A DNA stretch of 64,000 nt from Bacillus alveayuensis (GCA_030812955.1 JAUSTR010000007.1:28968-92967), one strand, 5' to 3'; counted from the stretch's first letter, positions 26,041-36,062 are shown. Notes: a model not told the origin generated them from the sequence alone. Numbers and translations: made by a program.

Positions 26041-29000
26041 TTAGCTTGTTTTTCGTTTTTGAATCAAGATTAGGATGCCGCCTAAAATGAGAAGGCTTAA
26101 ACCTAATGTAAGTAAATTGTAAAAAGATGTAGCCGTATCCGGTAATGAATTGCTTTCGGAAGTATTTTCTTGATTGTTATTCGTTTGCTCTTGATTTTCT
26201 TCTGTTGTATCAGTTGCTGTCATTAGGCTCTTTTGTTTTGATTCAAATACGGTAAATTGGCTAAAGTGATTTGTCTCAACGATCACCTTGCCATCTTTGA
26301 ATTTACCTCCTGGAACAAGCTCCCATTCTTTCTTGGTTTCATTGAAGTAATAAACGTTCAAGTTGTCAGGGTTTTTTACTTTGTCCATAGTCACATTGAA
26401 AACAAGTGTTACCGGAGTTGCAAATTCATGAATGGTGTTCCCATATTGATCCAATATCGTAAAATCGTATACGGCGCTTACAGCTTTTTCTAAGTTATTA
26501 AGGCGTTTGAATTCGATCGAAACGTCCCGGTTTGGAAGAATATCAATCGGAATTTGTATTTCTACATCATCGTTCATAACCATTAGTTTTTGGCCATTTT
26601 CTTTTAACATTTCAACTTGTTCGGCTGTTAATTCGATAATCACTGCCTTTTCTTTTCCTAAATCAAGCTGAATCGCTTTATTAGGATCAGCTTTTTCTAA
26701 TGCTTTGACATCGATGGTGCCTCTTCCATTGTTTACATGAACTTTGATGACATTGCGCGTTTGATCAGCCTGTTCATCGCTCGTCCCTTGATCGGTATTA
26801 TCTCCATTTTTGCTAGATTGATCATCGTTATTTTTTTGATCGTCTCCACCTTGATCATTGTTTCCGTCTCCATCATGATTGTTCTGATCGTCTCCACCAT
26901 TGTCGCCGTTTCCGCTGCCATCCCCATCTTGTTGTCCGTTGTCACCATCATCTTTCGGTGTTGGAGCGGCGACAATCCGGTTTTCTACCTTTGGCTCAAT
27001 CGTTTCGCGCTTTTTAATATATTCAATCACTGCTTCATCAAGTGCCGGAAAATCTCCTGTGACCTTATAGTTCGTTAAAATAGTATATTCATCTCCTCCG
27101 GCTGCTAGAAAGTCATTTGTGGCTAACGTATAAAACTTATTCATATCCAATGGCTGCTCGTTAATTTTAATGGAATGAACTCGTTCACCAGCTGGTTTTT
27201 CAACATCAATGGCATAGGAAATCCCAGCTACATGAGGGAAGGCTCCGCTTACAGCAGGATACGATTTCACCCCATTTTCCAATGCTTCTTTAATGGCAGA
27301 ACCAGGAACCTCTAAAGTTTGAATATAGTTGCCAAATGGCAGGACGGTAATGACATCACCTTTTGTAATAACGCCTTTTTCGATCGATGCACGAATGCCG
27401 CCGCCATTCATTAAGGCAACATTGGCACCTGTGATTTCGAGCATCGCATCTGTAATTAAGTTGCCAAGATTTGTTTCACCGGCACGAACTTGCTCACGCT
27501 CTCCATCCAGCTTAACATTTGTAAAACCAATTTCTTCTGATAATATTTCTTTTTGTCCTTCTTCAATCTCTTGAATCAACGCTTCAACAGCCGGGTCCGG
27601 TTCGGTATTCGCAGCTTCCTCCTTTGTTATACGCGTTGCTTCTCTGCTAATTAATTCATTGTCTTCATTGAAAGTAAGTTCAACAACACCAAGGTTTTTC
27701 AAATATTCTCCAGCACTAACAATTAATGTGCCGCTATTTTCAATATCGTCAACTGTATGGCTATGGCCGTCGACAATTAAATCAATTCCTGGCGCTCCTT
27801 GTGCGACTTTTAAACTTGTATCCGTACTTGATTCATCTGTTCCTAAATGGGTTAAGGCAATAATCACATCGACATCTTTTGTTTTTAATTCTTTGACCAT
27901 TTTATTCGCTGCTGCGACAGGATCTGTAAATTTAAGGCCTTCTACATTTTTTGGATGTGTTTTGTAATGGGTTTCAGGTGTAGAAAGGCCGAATATTCCA
28001 AATTTGATACCGTCAATCGTTCGAATGATGTAAGGGTCCAATACTAATTCTCCTGTATCTTCATAGATGACGTTTGCGCTTAATATTGGGAAATCAGCCA
28101 TACCTGCAAGCTCTAATAAACGGTTGTAGCCATAGTTAAAATCATGGTTTCCAGCGGCCATGCTATCATAGCCAATTTGATTCATGATTTTAACGATACT
28201 ATTTCCTTTTTCTAATGTAGCAAATGTTGTCCCGTGAAAAGTGTCGCCAGCATCTAAAAGCAAGATGTTTTCATTTTCAGCTTTGAATTGTTGGATTAAT
28301 GTCGATAGTTTGGCAAATCCCATTCCATCATATTTTCCTTCAAAGACACGAGCATGTGAATCATTCGTGTGTAAAATGGTAATCGATTTCGGAGGTGTTA
28401 AATCAATTTGTGCCAGTACTGGATCATGATCACTAGCACGGCCATGCTCTTCCATAAATGGTGAATTAATGTTTACGATATCAATTTCGGCCGATTTTGC
28501 TAAACGGTTTGAAACTAAAATATGGTCGAGTACTTGGGAATTTCCGCGATAGTTGTATGTCCAGCGCTCTTCCTCCGGTAATTTGTCAATTAAATTCGTA
28601 AGCTCTGAACCTTTTAGTGTTTCCAGCGGCTTTGAAAATTCAAAGTCATTCATATCGCCAAGAACAACGATATTGGACTGGTCATTTTTGGCCATGATGT
28701 CTTTGACAAAATGGTTCACTTCAGACATTAATCGAATTCGTTCGGCTTCACTTCCTAATACAGGAGGCTGAGTTTTGCCAAATAATGGCGTGTCGCCTCT
28801 TTTTGAATTAAAATGTGCCGCAATAACAATGACTTCTTCTCCTTGAAACTCAAACTCTGCTGCTAGTGGTTTCCGAGTATTTACAAATTGATCTGGGGCA
28901 ATGCGGCCAGGGTTCAATGTTAAATCTCCATTTTCATAGGCAACGGCTTCTGTTGCAGTTCCTTTTTTTCCTTCTGCTAATGAAACACGATCTGGATTGT

Positions 29001-31473
29001 AAAGGAAGCCGACACGAATGTTTCCACCTGGCTGACCGCCATCTTGATTATTTTCTGGTGCGATATCTGTAAATTCGTATGTTGGCCCGCCAAGCTCTTG
29101 TATTTTTTGAATTAATCGTTTGTACGATTCGTCAGCATTTGTAACGCCGCTATCATTTGCTCCGTCGTTATCTTGAACTTCTACTAATCCAATAATGTCG
29201 GGAGTTTTTAAGTTATGAATGATAGAATCTGCTATTCTATGAACTTTCGTATCTTCTGTTTGTGCAGAAAAATTCTCTATATTATAAGTAGCAATGGTGA
29301 GCTGATCATCTTTTTTCTGAATTGATGTGATTTCTCGTTGTAATCCACCATCTTTTAGAGAAGGTAATGGTTCATTTACATCTCGGTAAATTTTATATGT
29401 GCCGTAATCATAGCTCATCACACCTGTAATCGTGCCTGAGAAAGAATCGCCTACTTTTGCGATGAAGTTTTCTCCTGTTTGTACATATAATATTTCTGGA
29501 TTTGGATCATCTTTTGTTAATTTATAACCGCCAACATTTGTTTTTACTTGATTTGTACCATTTTCGACAACAACGGCAACACTCCCGTATTCTTGAGGAC
29601 CAACAACTACTGGGTTTTCGAGCTGAACACGCATTCCTTCTAAGCTTTCATAAAAGTCAATCGCATCTTCTTCTGGATCAAATAAACTAAAAGAATCGTT
29701 GTCGATGTTTTTATCTGGTATTACACGTCCATTCGCACCTAAAATAATAGGTTCAGGAAGTTTATTGCCACTTGATAATACTTCAATATTTGTTGCGGAA
29801 ATTTCTGTAAACGCTAAATCTGTTTCATGTTTATCTGAATAACCGTCTAATATATATTCTTTTACTTCACCATCAACGGAAATATGATCACCAACGGATA
29901 AGCCGTGATTTCGTTTGTAAATAAGCAATCCTTCAGATGTTTTCGGATTATCATCAGGGTTTACCTCTTGTATATACACGTTAGCCCCGTCAATATGTGT
30001 GACAATGCCATCGACAGCTTTAACTGTTTTACCTACATATGGGGAGGTGTGGCCGGTCCCTTGAATATCATGAATTTCTAATTTGTCTAAATCTTTTCCA
30101 ATTTGATATGTGAAGGTAGATACATCGCTATTTTGCAATCCTTCTTTAACTGCGATTGCTTTAATGGTGATGTCTTCAGTAATTTCAATAGGCTGTGTGT
30201 ATTTAGTAGATTCGATAGTAGGATTAGTTTCGTCTGTGGTGTAATAAATTGTTGCATCTTTCGTAGCGGAAGAAAGCTCTACTTTTGTCCCTGAAGCTAC
30301 TAATCCTTGTTTAGGTGAAGCTATAACAGGCGAAACCTTACTGCTGTCTTCGACCACATCAGCTTCGTTTCTCGGAATTAATCTGTATTGTCCGAAGCTA
30401 TATTCAACAACACCTGTAATTTGTTCGTATGTTTTGTTCACATCGACTAAATCAGAATCAATGATAAATGCACCGTCTCCATCATGAGCTATACGTTCTT
30501 CATATTGATTGACTGATTCGATCGTAATGTTCTTCAATTGAACTAATTCGCCTTCAACTTCTTCTGTTAACTGAGAGGAAGTAATCACTTGAGGGGATGG
30601 TTGACCAATGTGTTCAATAACCTCAACATTGTCAAAATTAGCATTCAGCTGCGCCATTTCATAATACTGATAAGTTGTCCCTGTTGCTTTAATTTTATCG
30701 CCGATTTGCACTTTATTTTCCAGATTCTCTGCTCTTACAATGATTCCTGCTGAGTCATCTTGAATGTACACATTCGCTTTTCCGCCAGCTATAAAAATGG
30801 CTGTAACGATTCCCTCAATTGTTACCGTTTCCCCGCTTGTTTGGCGGATATCTTGAATCTTTTTAACATCGTCCGCTGGCAGTTCTTCCGGTGCAGGATC
30901 AATCGTATGTTTTCCGATATTATCGAAACTATCCTTTGGCAGCTGATTCCATTCAGCTAGATTAAATGTTTGCGATCCTTTTATAATCGATGGAATTCTA
31001 ACAAGTGTAACATCTTCAGCAATGTAATCACTATTTCCTACCATATGAAATACATCAATGATTTCCCCGTTTTTCTTTAAAACGAGGGCATCATTTCCGT
31101 TAAAATTCGCAACTGCATCTTTTAGATCGGCTTGTCCAAGTAAAGCAGCATTGGCATTAGGGTTGGCAATGACGAAAACATCGTTATGTTCAAGCGTTCC
31201 CTGCAGGGATAATTCTTTTTCAACACTTGTTTTGCCATTGCTATAAAGTTCAATCACATACTCGCTTAAATCGACTGATTGACCTGTTCCATTATAAATT
31301 TCAATGGCTTTATTGCTGCTTGAACCTTCCACATACTCAGAGAAAAATAACGTTTCTGCCGTAGGCGCTTCTGCTTTTGCGAGAGAGTCGGCACCTGCTA
31401 ACAGCGGAGCAACAGCTAATAACAACGCTGTTAGCACAATGAGCGTCTTTTTCATTTGGGCTAATGTCCTCAT
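26041..31473 (-). CDS. Sortase-anchored multidomain extracellular nuclease/5'-nucleotidase
   Basis: Secreted protein of about 1,810 residues that probably degrades extracellular nucleic acid to nucleosides and phosphate. A signal peptide (MKKTLIVLTALLLAVAPLLA) is followed by a lamin-tail-like domain, OB-like domains and a CHB_HEX segment (about 400-450). An endonuclease/exonuclease/phosphatase domain follows (about 725-1020: IATYNIENFS, GDMNDFE, ASDHDPV), then a 5'-nucleotidase (from about 1028: ILHTNDSHA, GNHDFNYG; C-terminal NGGGIRAS). An Asp/Gly/Asn/Gln-rich linker (about 1505-1565) and the sorting signal LPDTAT, a hydrophobic stretch and KRKTS end it. The ATG at 31473 follows AGGAGGA; the 31599 start lacks an RBS. 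It combines features of B. subtilis YfkN and YhcR. No sortase gene is in the window. Confidence 0.88.
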   Translation of the reverse strand: MRTLAQMKKTLIVLTALLLAVAPLLAGADSLAKAEAPTAETLFFSEYVEGSSSNKAIEIYNGTGQSVDLSEYVIELYSNGKTSVEKELSLQGTLEHNDVFVIANPNANAALLGQADLKDAVANFNGNDALVLKKNGEIIDVFHMVGNSDYIAEDVTLVRIPSIIKGSQTFNLAEWNQLPKDSFDNIGKHTIDPAPEELPADDVKKIQDIRQTSGETVTIEGIVTAIFIAGGKANVYIQDDSAGIIVRAENLENKVQIGDKIKATGTTYQYYEMAQLNANFDNVEVIEHIGQPSPQVITSSQLTEEVEGELVQLKNITIESVNQYEERIAHDGDGAFIIDSDLVDVNKTYEQITGVVEYSFGQYRLIPRNEADVVEDSSKVSPVIASPKQGLVASGTKVELSSATKDATIYYTTDETNPTIESTKYTQPIEITEDITIKAIAVKEGLQNSDVSTFTYQIGKDLDKLEIHDIQGTGHTSPYVGKTVKAVDGIVTHIDGANVYIQEVNPDDNPKTSEGLLIYKRNHGLSVGDHISVDGEVKEYILDGYSDKHETDLAFTEISATNIEVLSSGNKLPEPIILGANGRVIPDKNIDNDSFSLFDPEEDAIDFYESLEGMRVQLENPVVVGPQEYGSVAVVVENGTNQVKTNVGGYKLTKDDPNPEILYVQTGENFIAKVGDSFSGTITGVMSYDYGTYKIYRDVNEPLPSLKDGGLQREITSIQKKDDQLTIATYNIENFSAQTEDTKVHRIADSIIHNLKTPDIIGLVEVQDNDGANDSGVTNADESYKRLIQKIQELGGPTYEFTDIAPENNQDGGQPGGNIRVGFLYNPDRVSLAEGKKGTATEAVAYENGDLTLNPGRIAPDQFVNTRKPLAAEFEFQGEEVIVIAAHFNSKRGDTPLFGKTQPPVLGSEAERIRLMSEVNHFVKDIMAKNDQSNIVVLGDMNDFEFSKPLETLKGSELTNLIDKLPEEERWTYNYRGNSQVLDHILVSNRLAKSAEIDIVNINSPFMEEHGRASDHDPVLAQIDLTPPKSITILHTNDSHARVFEGKYDGMGFAKLSTLIQQFKAENENILLLDAGDTFHGTTFATLEKGNSIVKIMNQIGYDSMAAGNHDFNYGYNRLLELAGMADFPILSANVIYEDTGELVLDPYIIRTIDGIKFGIFGLSTPETHYKTHPKNVEGLKFTDPVAAANKMVKELKTKDVDVIIALTHLGTDESSTDTSLKVAQGAPGIDLIVDGHSHTVDDIENSGTLIVSAGEYLKNLGVVELTFNEDNELISREATRITKEEAANTEPDPAVEALIQEIEEGQKEILSEEIGFTNVKLDGEREQVRAGETNLGNLITDAMLEITGANVALMNGGGIRASIEKGVITKGDVITVLPFGNYIQTLEVPGSAIKEALENGVKSYPAVSGAFPHVAGISYAIDVEKPAGERVHSIKINEQPLDMNKFYTLATNDFLAAGGDEYTILTNYKVTGDFPALDEAVIEYIKKRETIEPKVENRIVAAPTPKDDGDNGQQDGDGSGNGDNGGDDQNNHDGDGNNDQGGDDQKNNDDQSSKNGDNTDQGTSDEQADQTRNVIKVHVNNGRGTIDVKALEKADPNKAIQLDLGKEKAVIIELTAEQVEMLKENGQKLMVMNDDVEIQIPIDILPNRDVSIEFKRLNNLEKAVSAVYDFTILDQYGNTIHEFATPVTLVFNVTMDKVKNPDNLNVYYFNETKKEWELVPGGKFKDGKVIVETNHFSQFTVFESKQKSLMTATDTTEENQEQTNNNQENTSESNSLPDTATSFYNLLTLGLSLLILGGILILIQKRKTS

Positions 31474-31510
31474 CCTTTCTCCTCCTATTTTCTCATTATT
31501 TTCCACAACT

Positions 31511-31556
31511 ACTATAGTAAGGGAGTTATATTTAGATAGTGTTAAGTTTTTGTAAA
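31511..31556 (-). promoter_or_regulatory. Candidate Pho box and -10 of the wall nuclease gene
   Basis: On the minus strand TTTACA, TTAACA and TAAATA occur at an exact 11-bp period, separated by 5 bases, as in PhoP-binding sites (TT[A/C]ACA direct repeats). A TATAGT -10 follows 12 bases later. Phosphate-starvation control would suit a nuclease plus 5'-nucleotidase. Confidence 0.5.
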
Positions 31557-31755
31557 GAAATGCCGAAGGAGTTTTCGAATTTTGTCGAATGTTCATCAAA
31601 ATTTCAAAACTAAGTACATACTTTATTGACTCAACTATTTCAAAGAGTCCTCAAATATAGGAAGTACACATACTTCCTTGTGAACGACGAACAGACTAAT
31701 ATATAATGAGCAAAGAGATTTAAGAGGAGATTGACATCTTGGAGTGTGGGTTTTG

Positions 31756-33711
31756 ATGAACGAACGGCAGAAGGATCTGTTGAAAGTTTTATTAACGGAA
31801 AAGCAGCAATACTTTTTAACGAAACAGTTAGCCGAAAAAGTGAATTGTTCCGAAAAAACGGTCCGCAATGACTTAAAAGTGATCGAACAATATTTACAGG
31901 AGCATACGAGCGCTCTCCTGTTAAAAAAGCCGGGGCTAGGGATTTCCTTGCAAATCGATGAAGTGGATCAAGCCAATCTATTTAAGCAATTGCATATTGT
32001 TAGTCAGGCGGATGACGAAAAGGAACAAGAGCGCGTCATTGAGATAGCGTACCAGCTTCTAATGGAAGCGAAGCATATGACCTTAAAATCTTTAGCTGAA
32101 CAATTTTATATTCACAAAAATGTAATCAAACAAGACTTAGAAAAAATTAGGAAATGGTTGAAAAAATATCATTTAAATTTAGTTTCCAAACAAAGAATCG
32201 GCTTAGTAGTTGAAGGAAGTGAACAAAATAAACGAATGGCGTTGTCTAATCTTGATCAATTATTGAACCCTTTTCAGCCAAACCGCCATTTCATCAAACA
32301 GCAATTTCCGCCTCATGAAGTATTCATAGTGGAAAAAGAATTGAAGGAAATGGAACAATTACACCATTTATCTTTTACCGATGATTCGTTTGAAAGCATA
32401 TTGATGCATATTTTAATCGCCATTAAAAGAAATAAAATGAATCAGTCTATTTCCACCGCAGCGAAATCATCGGATGTAAGGAACACAAATGAATATAAAT
32501 GGACAAAATCCCTTCTTAAAAGATTGGAACCGTTTTTTGCCATTCGTTTTTCAGAAAAAGAAATCATGCATTTAGCCATACATGTTTTAGGGGCTAAAGT
32601 CAACAGTCCATCTAAGTTACCGGAAAAATTGAAGGAACATCCATTGTTAAAAACATTCCTTCACGACCTTATTCATGGGATGAGTCGATTAACAAACATT
32701 GATTTTTATAAAGATCACGAGCTGTCAAAGAGCTTGTCTATCCATTTATTATCGACCTTTCAGCGGCTAGCCCATGATTTGCCTATTGCCAACCCAATGG
32801 TAAATGAGATTAAAAAGACTTACCCATATATGTTTGATTCCATCATTTCTGTCATTACGGAAATAGAACAAACCTTTCCATATAAAATTGTTGAAGAAGA
32901 GGCGGCCTACTTAACCCTCCACTTTCAAGCCTCATATGAACGTTTGCAAAAGGTAAGTGCAAAAGATATACAAGTATTAATCGTTTGCCAGATGGGAATT
33001 GGGATGTCGCAGCTCATTCAAACAAAGCTTGAACGGCATTTTCGAGATATACACATTGTCGGGTGTATAGGAAAAGCAGATGTTGATGATTATCTAGGAA
33101 AATATTCGATTGATCTCATCATTTCGACCGTCCCTCTTTCGATAAAAAGTGTTCCTAGCATCACCGTTTCACCTCTATTGCCCGAAAGTGACATCAAAAA
33201 GGTAAAACAGTTTATTCAACATCGTCATGAGCATTTAGGTGAATGTGAAGGGGAAGCGACGATATTAGCCTTTTTAAATGAAGCGGCGATGTTTTTAAAT
33301 TTGAACAAGGTGCATCGCTATGAAGTGATCGAAGAGCTAGCCAATGCTTTATGTAAAGCAGGCTATGTTGACAAACAATACGCTCATAGTGCTATTGTTC
33401 GTGAAAAGATGGCGGCAACAACGATCGGGGCAGGAATTGCGATACCACACGGTGATCCAAAACATATTAAAAACTCTGCCATAGCTGCTGCTACATTAAA
33501 ACAGCCACTCGAATGGGGAGCTGAAAAGGTATATTTAGTATTCTTAATTGCTGTAAAAGAAAAACAAGAAAAAACGAAGCAGCTGTTTCAAGAATTATCC
33601 TTCCTTAGCGAACGGCCTGTAATCGTACAAGCTCTTTTGAAAGAAACGAATCCTTTAAAATGGAAGGAAATCTTGTCTTATTACTTAAAAAAAAGGTTTT
33701 CATCAAATTAG
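31756..33711 (+). CDS. PRD-containing PTS-regulated transcriptional activator (ManR/MtlR type)
   Basis: Activator of 651 residues. An N-terminal DeoR/HTH_11 domain (LTEKQQYFLTKQLAEKVNCS...) and a second helical HTH-like region precede two PRD domains (about 180-395). A Gat-type EIIB-like domain begins at VLIVCQMGIGMSQLI, and a fructose-type EIIA-like domain carries IPHGDPKH. Such proteins are phosphorylated by HPr and the cognate EII to sense sugar flux. I use the ATG at 31756; a GTG at 31744 is in frame. It precedes PTS genes and manA, so a mannose/fructose-type activator is most likely, comparable to B. subtilis ManR. Confidence 0.8.
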   Translation: MNERQKDLLKVLLTEKQQYFLTKQLAEKVNCSEKTVRNDLKVIEQYLQEHTSALLLKKPGLGISLQIDEVDQANLFKQLHIVSQADDEKEQERVIEIAYQLLMEAKHMTLKSLAEQFYIHKNVIKQDLEKIRKWLKKYHLNLVSKQRIGLVVEGSEQNKRMALSNLDQLLNPFQPNRHFIKQQFPPHEVFIVEKELKEMEQLHHLSFTDDSFESILMHILIAIKRNKMNQSISTAAKSSDVRNTNEYKWTKSLLKRLEPFFAIRFSEKEIMHLAIHVLGAKVNSPSKLPEKLKEHPLLKTFLHDLIHGMSRLTNIDFYKDHELSKSLSIHLLSTFQRLAHDLPIANPMVNEIKKTYPYMFDSIISVITEIEQTFPYKIVEEEAAYLTLHFQASYERLQKVSAKDIQVLIVCQMGIGMSQLIQTKLERHFRDIHIVGCIGKADVDDYLGKYSIDLIISTVPLSIKSVPSITVSPLLPESDIKKVKQFIQHRHEHLGECEGEATILAFLNEAAMFLNLNKVHRYEVIEELANALCKAGYVDKQYAHSAIVREKMAATTIGAGIAIPHGDPKHIKNSAIAAATLKQPLEWGAEKVYLVFLIAVKEKQEKTKQLFQELSFLSERPVIVQALLKETNPLKWKEILSYYLKKRFSSN

Positions 33712-33736
33712 GGAAAAAATTCGACAAAAAACGCAT

Positions 33737-33760
33737 TTTTACCACAACTTTCGGTAAAAA
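33737..33760 (+). promoter_or_regulatory. Inverted repeat between the PRD regulator and PTS genes
   Basis: TTTTTACC and GGTAAAAA are perfect 8-base inverted repeats around a 9-base centre, about 25 bases after the regulator stop and 75-100 bases before the EIIBC start. It could be an activator operator or a weak terminator. Confidence 0.4.
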
Positions 33761-33800
33761 ATTGTTCTTTTTCCGATCGAATTCCCTTGTATAGTAAAGG

Positions 33801-33814
33801 TGTAAGCGATTACT
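33801..33814 (+). promoter_or_regulatory. cre site upstream of the PTS EIIBC gene
   Basis: TGTAAGCGATTACT fits TGWAANCGNTNWCA at 13 of 14 positions. It lies between a TATAGT element (33790-33795) and the RBS, so CcpA binding would repress the PTS operon. Confidence 0.65.
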
Positions 33815-33835
33815 ACAACAAAGGAGGGAATTCGA

Positions 33836-35224
33836 ATGAAAATATTAGCTATTACCTCTTGTCCTAACGGGATTGCTCATACGTATATGGCAGCTGAAAA
33901 TCTTCAAAAGGCTGCGGATCAACTTGGAGTTGAAATGAAGGTTGAAACACAAGGGTCCATTGGAGTAGAAAATGAGTTAACGAAACAAGAAATTGAAGAA
34001 GCAGATGGAATTATTATTGCTGCTGATAAGACCGTTGATAAATCGCGATTTGTCGGAAAAAAATTACTTGAAGTTGGCGTTCAAGAAGGAATTCGCCATC
34101 CAGAAAAACTGATTCAGCGTTTCATTGATGGAAATGTCGAAGTGTATCAATCAGGCGTCAAATCTGTAGAAGAATATAAAAAGGAAATGAAAGCAAAACA
34201 AAATCCTGTTTACCGCCATTTAATGAACGGTGTCTCTTATATGATTCCGTTTGTTGTCGTAGGTGGTCTTTTGATCGCCTTATCGCTCGCAATTGGTGGC
34301 GACCCGACAGGTGAAGGCTTGCAAGTAAAAAGCGAATTTTGGAATTCTGTCTTAAATGTTGGGGTTGCCGGCTTTACATTTATGGTTCCGATTCTCGCTG
34401 GATTCATTGCCATGAGTATTGCTGACCGACCTGGTTTAGCACCTGGGATGATCGGCGGTTATATTGCAGCGAATGGAAGTTTTTATGGCAGCGAAGCAGG
34501 AGCTGGATTTTTAGGCGGTATTGTTGCTGGTTTTATTGCAGGTTATGTAGCAAAATGGATTAAAACTTGGAAAGTTCCGAAAGCCATTCAACCAATCATG
34601 CCGATTTTAATTATTCCAATTTTAAGTACGTTAGTCGTAGCAGCACTATTTATTTTCATAATTGGACAACCGATTTCTGGCATTATGAGTGGTTTAACGG
34701 ATTTCTTAAATAGTATGCAAGGTGCTAGCAGCATCGTACTTGCCATGATTTTAGGTGCTATGATTGCCTTTGATATGGGAGGACCTGTCAACAAAGTAGC
34801 ATTCTTGTTCGGGGCATCGATGATTAGTGAAGGAAACCCTTATATCATGGGAGCAATTGCAACAGCTATTTGTATTCCACCGTTAGGAATGGGTCTTGCA
34901 ACATTGTTAAATAAGAAAAAATACGAAAAAGAAGAACTGGAAGCTGGTAAGGCTGCTTTAGCGATGGGTCTTGTAGGTATTACAGAAGGCGCGATTCCAT
35001 TTGCGGCAAAGGATCCATTGCGCGTCATTCCATCGATTATGGTAGGTTCGATGGTTGGAGCAGTGATTGCGATGTTAAGCAATGTCGGAGATAACGTTCC
35101 ACATGGAGGTCCAGTCGTAGCTGTTTTAGGTGCGGTTGATAATTGGATGATGTTTTTCGTTGCGATTATTATTGGTGTTATCGTAACGGCTTTCATGGTA
35201 AATGCATTGAAAAAAGATGTTTAA
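33836..35224 (+). CDS. PTS fructose/mannose-type EIIBC component
   Basis: Phosphotransferase permease of 462 residues. The N-terminal EIIB-Fru domain (about 1-100) has the phospho-cysteine Cys9 in ITSCPNGIAHT. The EIIC-Fru domain (about 120-460) has roughly nine hydrophobic segments, the GAMIAFDMGGPVNKVAF signature and a GITEGAIPFAAKDP loop. It imports and phosphorylates a hexose using the separate EIIA two genes' distance downstream. In B. subtilis ManP these domains are fused in one chain; here EIIA is separate. The neighbouring ManR-like activator and manA favour mannose, but fructose is possible. AAAGGAGGG precedes the ATG. Confidence 0.85.
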   Translation: MKILAITSCPNGIAHTYMAAENLQKAADQLGVEMKVETQGSIGVENELTKQEIEEADGIIIAADKTVDKSRFVGKKLLEVGVQEGIRHPEKLIQRFIDGNVEVYQSGVKSVEEYKKEMKAKQNPVYRHLMNGVSYMIPFVVVGGLLIALSLAIGGDPTGEGLQVKSEFWNSVLNVGVAGFTFMVPILAGFIAMSIADRPGLAPGMIGGYIAANGSFYGSEAGAGFLGGIVAGFIAGYVAKWIKTWKVPKAIQPIMPILIIPILSTLVVAALFIFIIGQPISGIMSGLTDFLNSMQGASSIVLAMILGAMIAFDMGGPVNKVAFLFGASMISEGNPYIMGAIATAICIPPLGMGLATLLNKKKYEKEELEAGKAALAMGLVGITEGAIPFAAKDPLRVIPSIMVGSMVGAVIAMLSNVGDNVPHGGPVVAVLGAVDNWMMFFVAIIIGVIVTAFMVNALKKDV

Positions 35225-35260
35225 TGATCAAAGAAGATTTCGGAGTGTAGTCTTGTAAAT

Positions 35261-35299
35261 TTGGCTTGCCGTTGGAACTAGTATATATCGGCAAGCCAA
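35261..35299 (+). promoter_or_regulatory. Intercistronic stem-loop between EIIBC and EIIA
   Basis: TTGGCTTGCCG and CGGCAAGCCAA form a perfect 11-bp stem with a 17-base loop and no T-run. It is more likely an mRNA processing or stability element, adjusting the EIIBC to EIIA ratio, than a terminator. Confidence 0.5.
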
Positions 35300-35331
35300 T
35301 ACTATTCGAACTGAAAGGAGTTATATCAATC

Positions 35332-35787
35332 ATGAATTTATCCGATCTCACAAGCTTAGAATTAATCGATGTACATTTAAAGGGTACAACGAAAGATGAA
35401 ATCATTGATGAGTTAATTGAAAAGTTGGATTCATCTGGCGTTTTAAAGTCAAGCAGGAAGTTTAAAAAAGTCATTTTAAAACGAGAAAAAGAAGGTTCAA
35501 CAGGTATTGGCTTTTCCATTGCTATCCCTCATGGAAAATCAAAATTTGTTTTAAAGCCTAGTGTTGCATTTGGTTTGCAAAAGGAAGGTGTTGACTGGGA
35601 TAGTGTTGACGGTACACCAGCAAAATTGATTTTTATGATTGCCGTTCCGGAAGAAAGTGCTGGGAATGAACATTTAAAAATTCTTCAAATGCTTTCACGT
35701 AAATTAATGGATGAGACGTTTAGAGAGCAATTGTTAGCGGTACAAACAAATGAAGAAGCGTATCAATTGTTAAACACGATTGAATAA
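35332..35787 (+). CDS. PTS fructose-type EIIA component
   Basis: Cytosolic phosphotransfer protein of 151 residues of the EIIA-2 (fructose/mannitol) class. The phospho-accepting histidine is His67 in FSIAIPHGKSKF, and KLIFMIAVPEES is the other conserved segment. It passes phosphate from HPr to EIIB of the preceding gene. The start at 35332 is preceded by AAGGAG 11 bases upstream. A terminator follows, so the PTS unit ends here and manA has its own promoter. Confidence 0.83.
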   Translation: MNLSDLTSLELIDVHLKGTTKDEIIDELIEKLDSSGVLKSSRKFKKVILKREKEGSTGIGFSIAIPHGKSKFVLKPSVAFGLQKEGVDWDSVDGTPAKLIFMIAVPEESAGNEHLKILQMLSRKLMDETFREQLLAVQTNEEAYQLLNTIE

Positions 35788-35869
35788 ATGTGTATTTTGA
35801 ATATTTAGGACCGAAGCAGATTATTTACGGACGATTGACCAAACGAATATATAGTCAGTTCGGATGTTG

Positions 35870-35896
35870 TAGCCGGTTGTTCCGGCTAATTTTTTG
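35870..35896 (+). terminator. Terminator of the PTS operon
   Basis: TAGCCGG-TTGTT-CCGGCTA forms a 7-bp stem followed by ATTTTTT. Confidence 0.8.
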
Positions 35897-35944
35897 GATC
35901 TGATAATGGTTCACTAAGTTAGTTTAGGACAGTAAATTGTTTAG

Positions 35945-36007
35945 TTTGGATTGTATTCGACACACTTTGGATCGTATTCGACACACTTTGGATTGTATTC
36001 GACAAAT
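35945..36007. repeat. Three tandem 21-bp repeats (TTTGGATTGTATTCGACA type)
   Basis: Three consecutive units TTTGGATTGTATTCGACACA(C), with a T/C change in the second and a degenerate end in the third. The 21-bp period equals that of the CCGAGAGA arrays, but the sequence is unrelated. Confidence 0.75.
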
Positions 36008-36062
36008 TTTAGACAGTACATGTTTCATGTACTTACACAGATTCATAAAAATATAGAATATC

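Noticed and set aside
26737..27078. Hydrophobic plus-strand ORF opposite the nuclease linker
   Set aside because: It is the complement of the Asp/Asn/Gly-rich linker codons, with no RBS or neighbours.
31474..31599. Upstream ATG at 31599 as start of the wall nuclease
   Set aside because: It lacks an RBS and would put over 40 residues before the signal peptide; AGGAGGA precedes the ATG at 31473.
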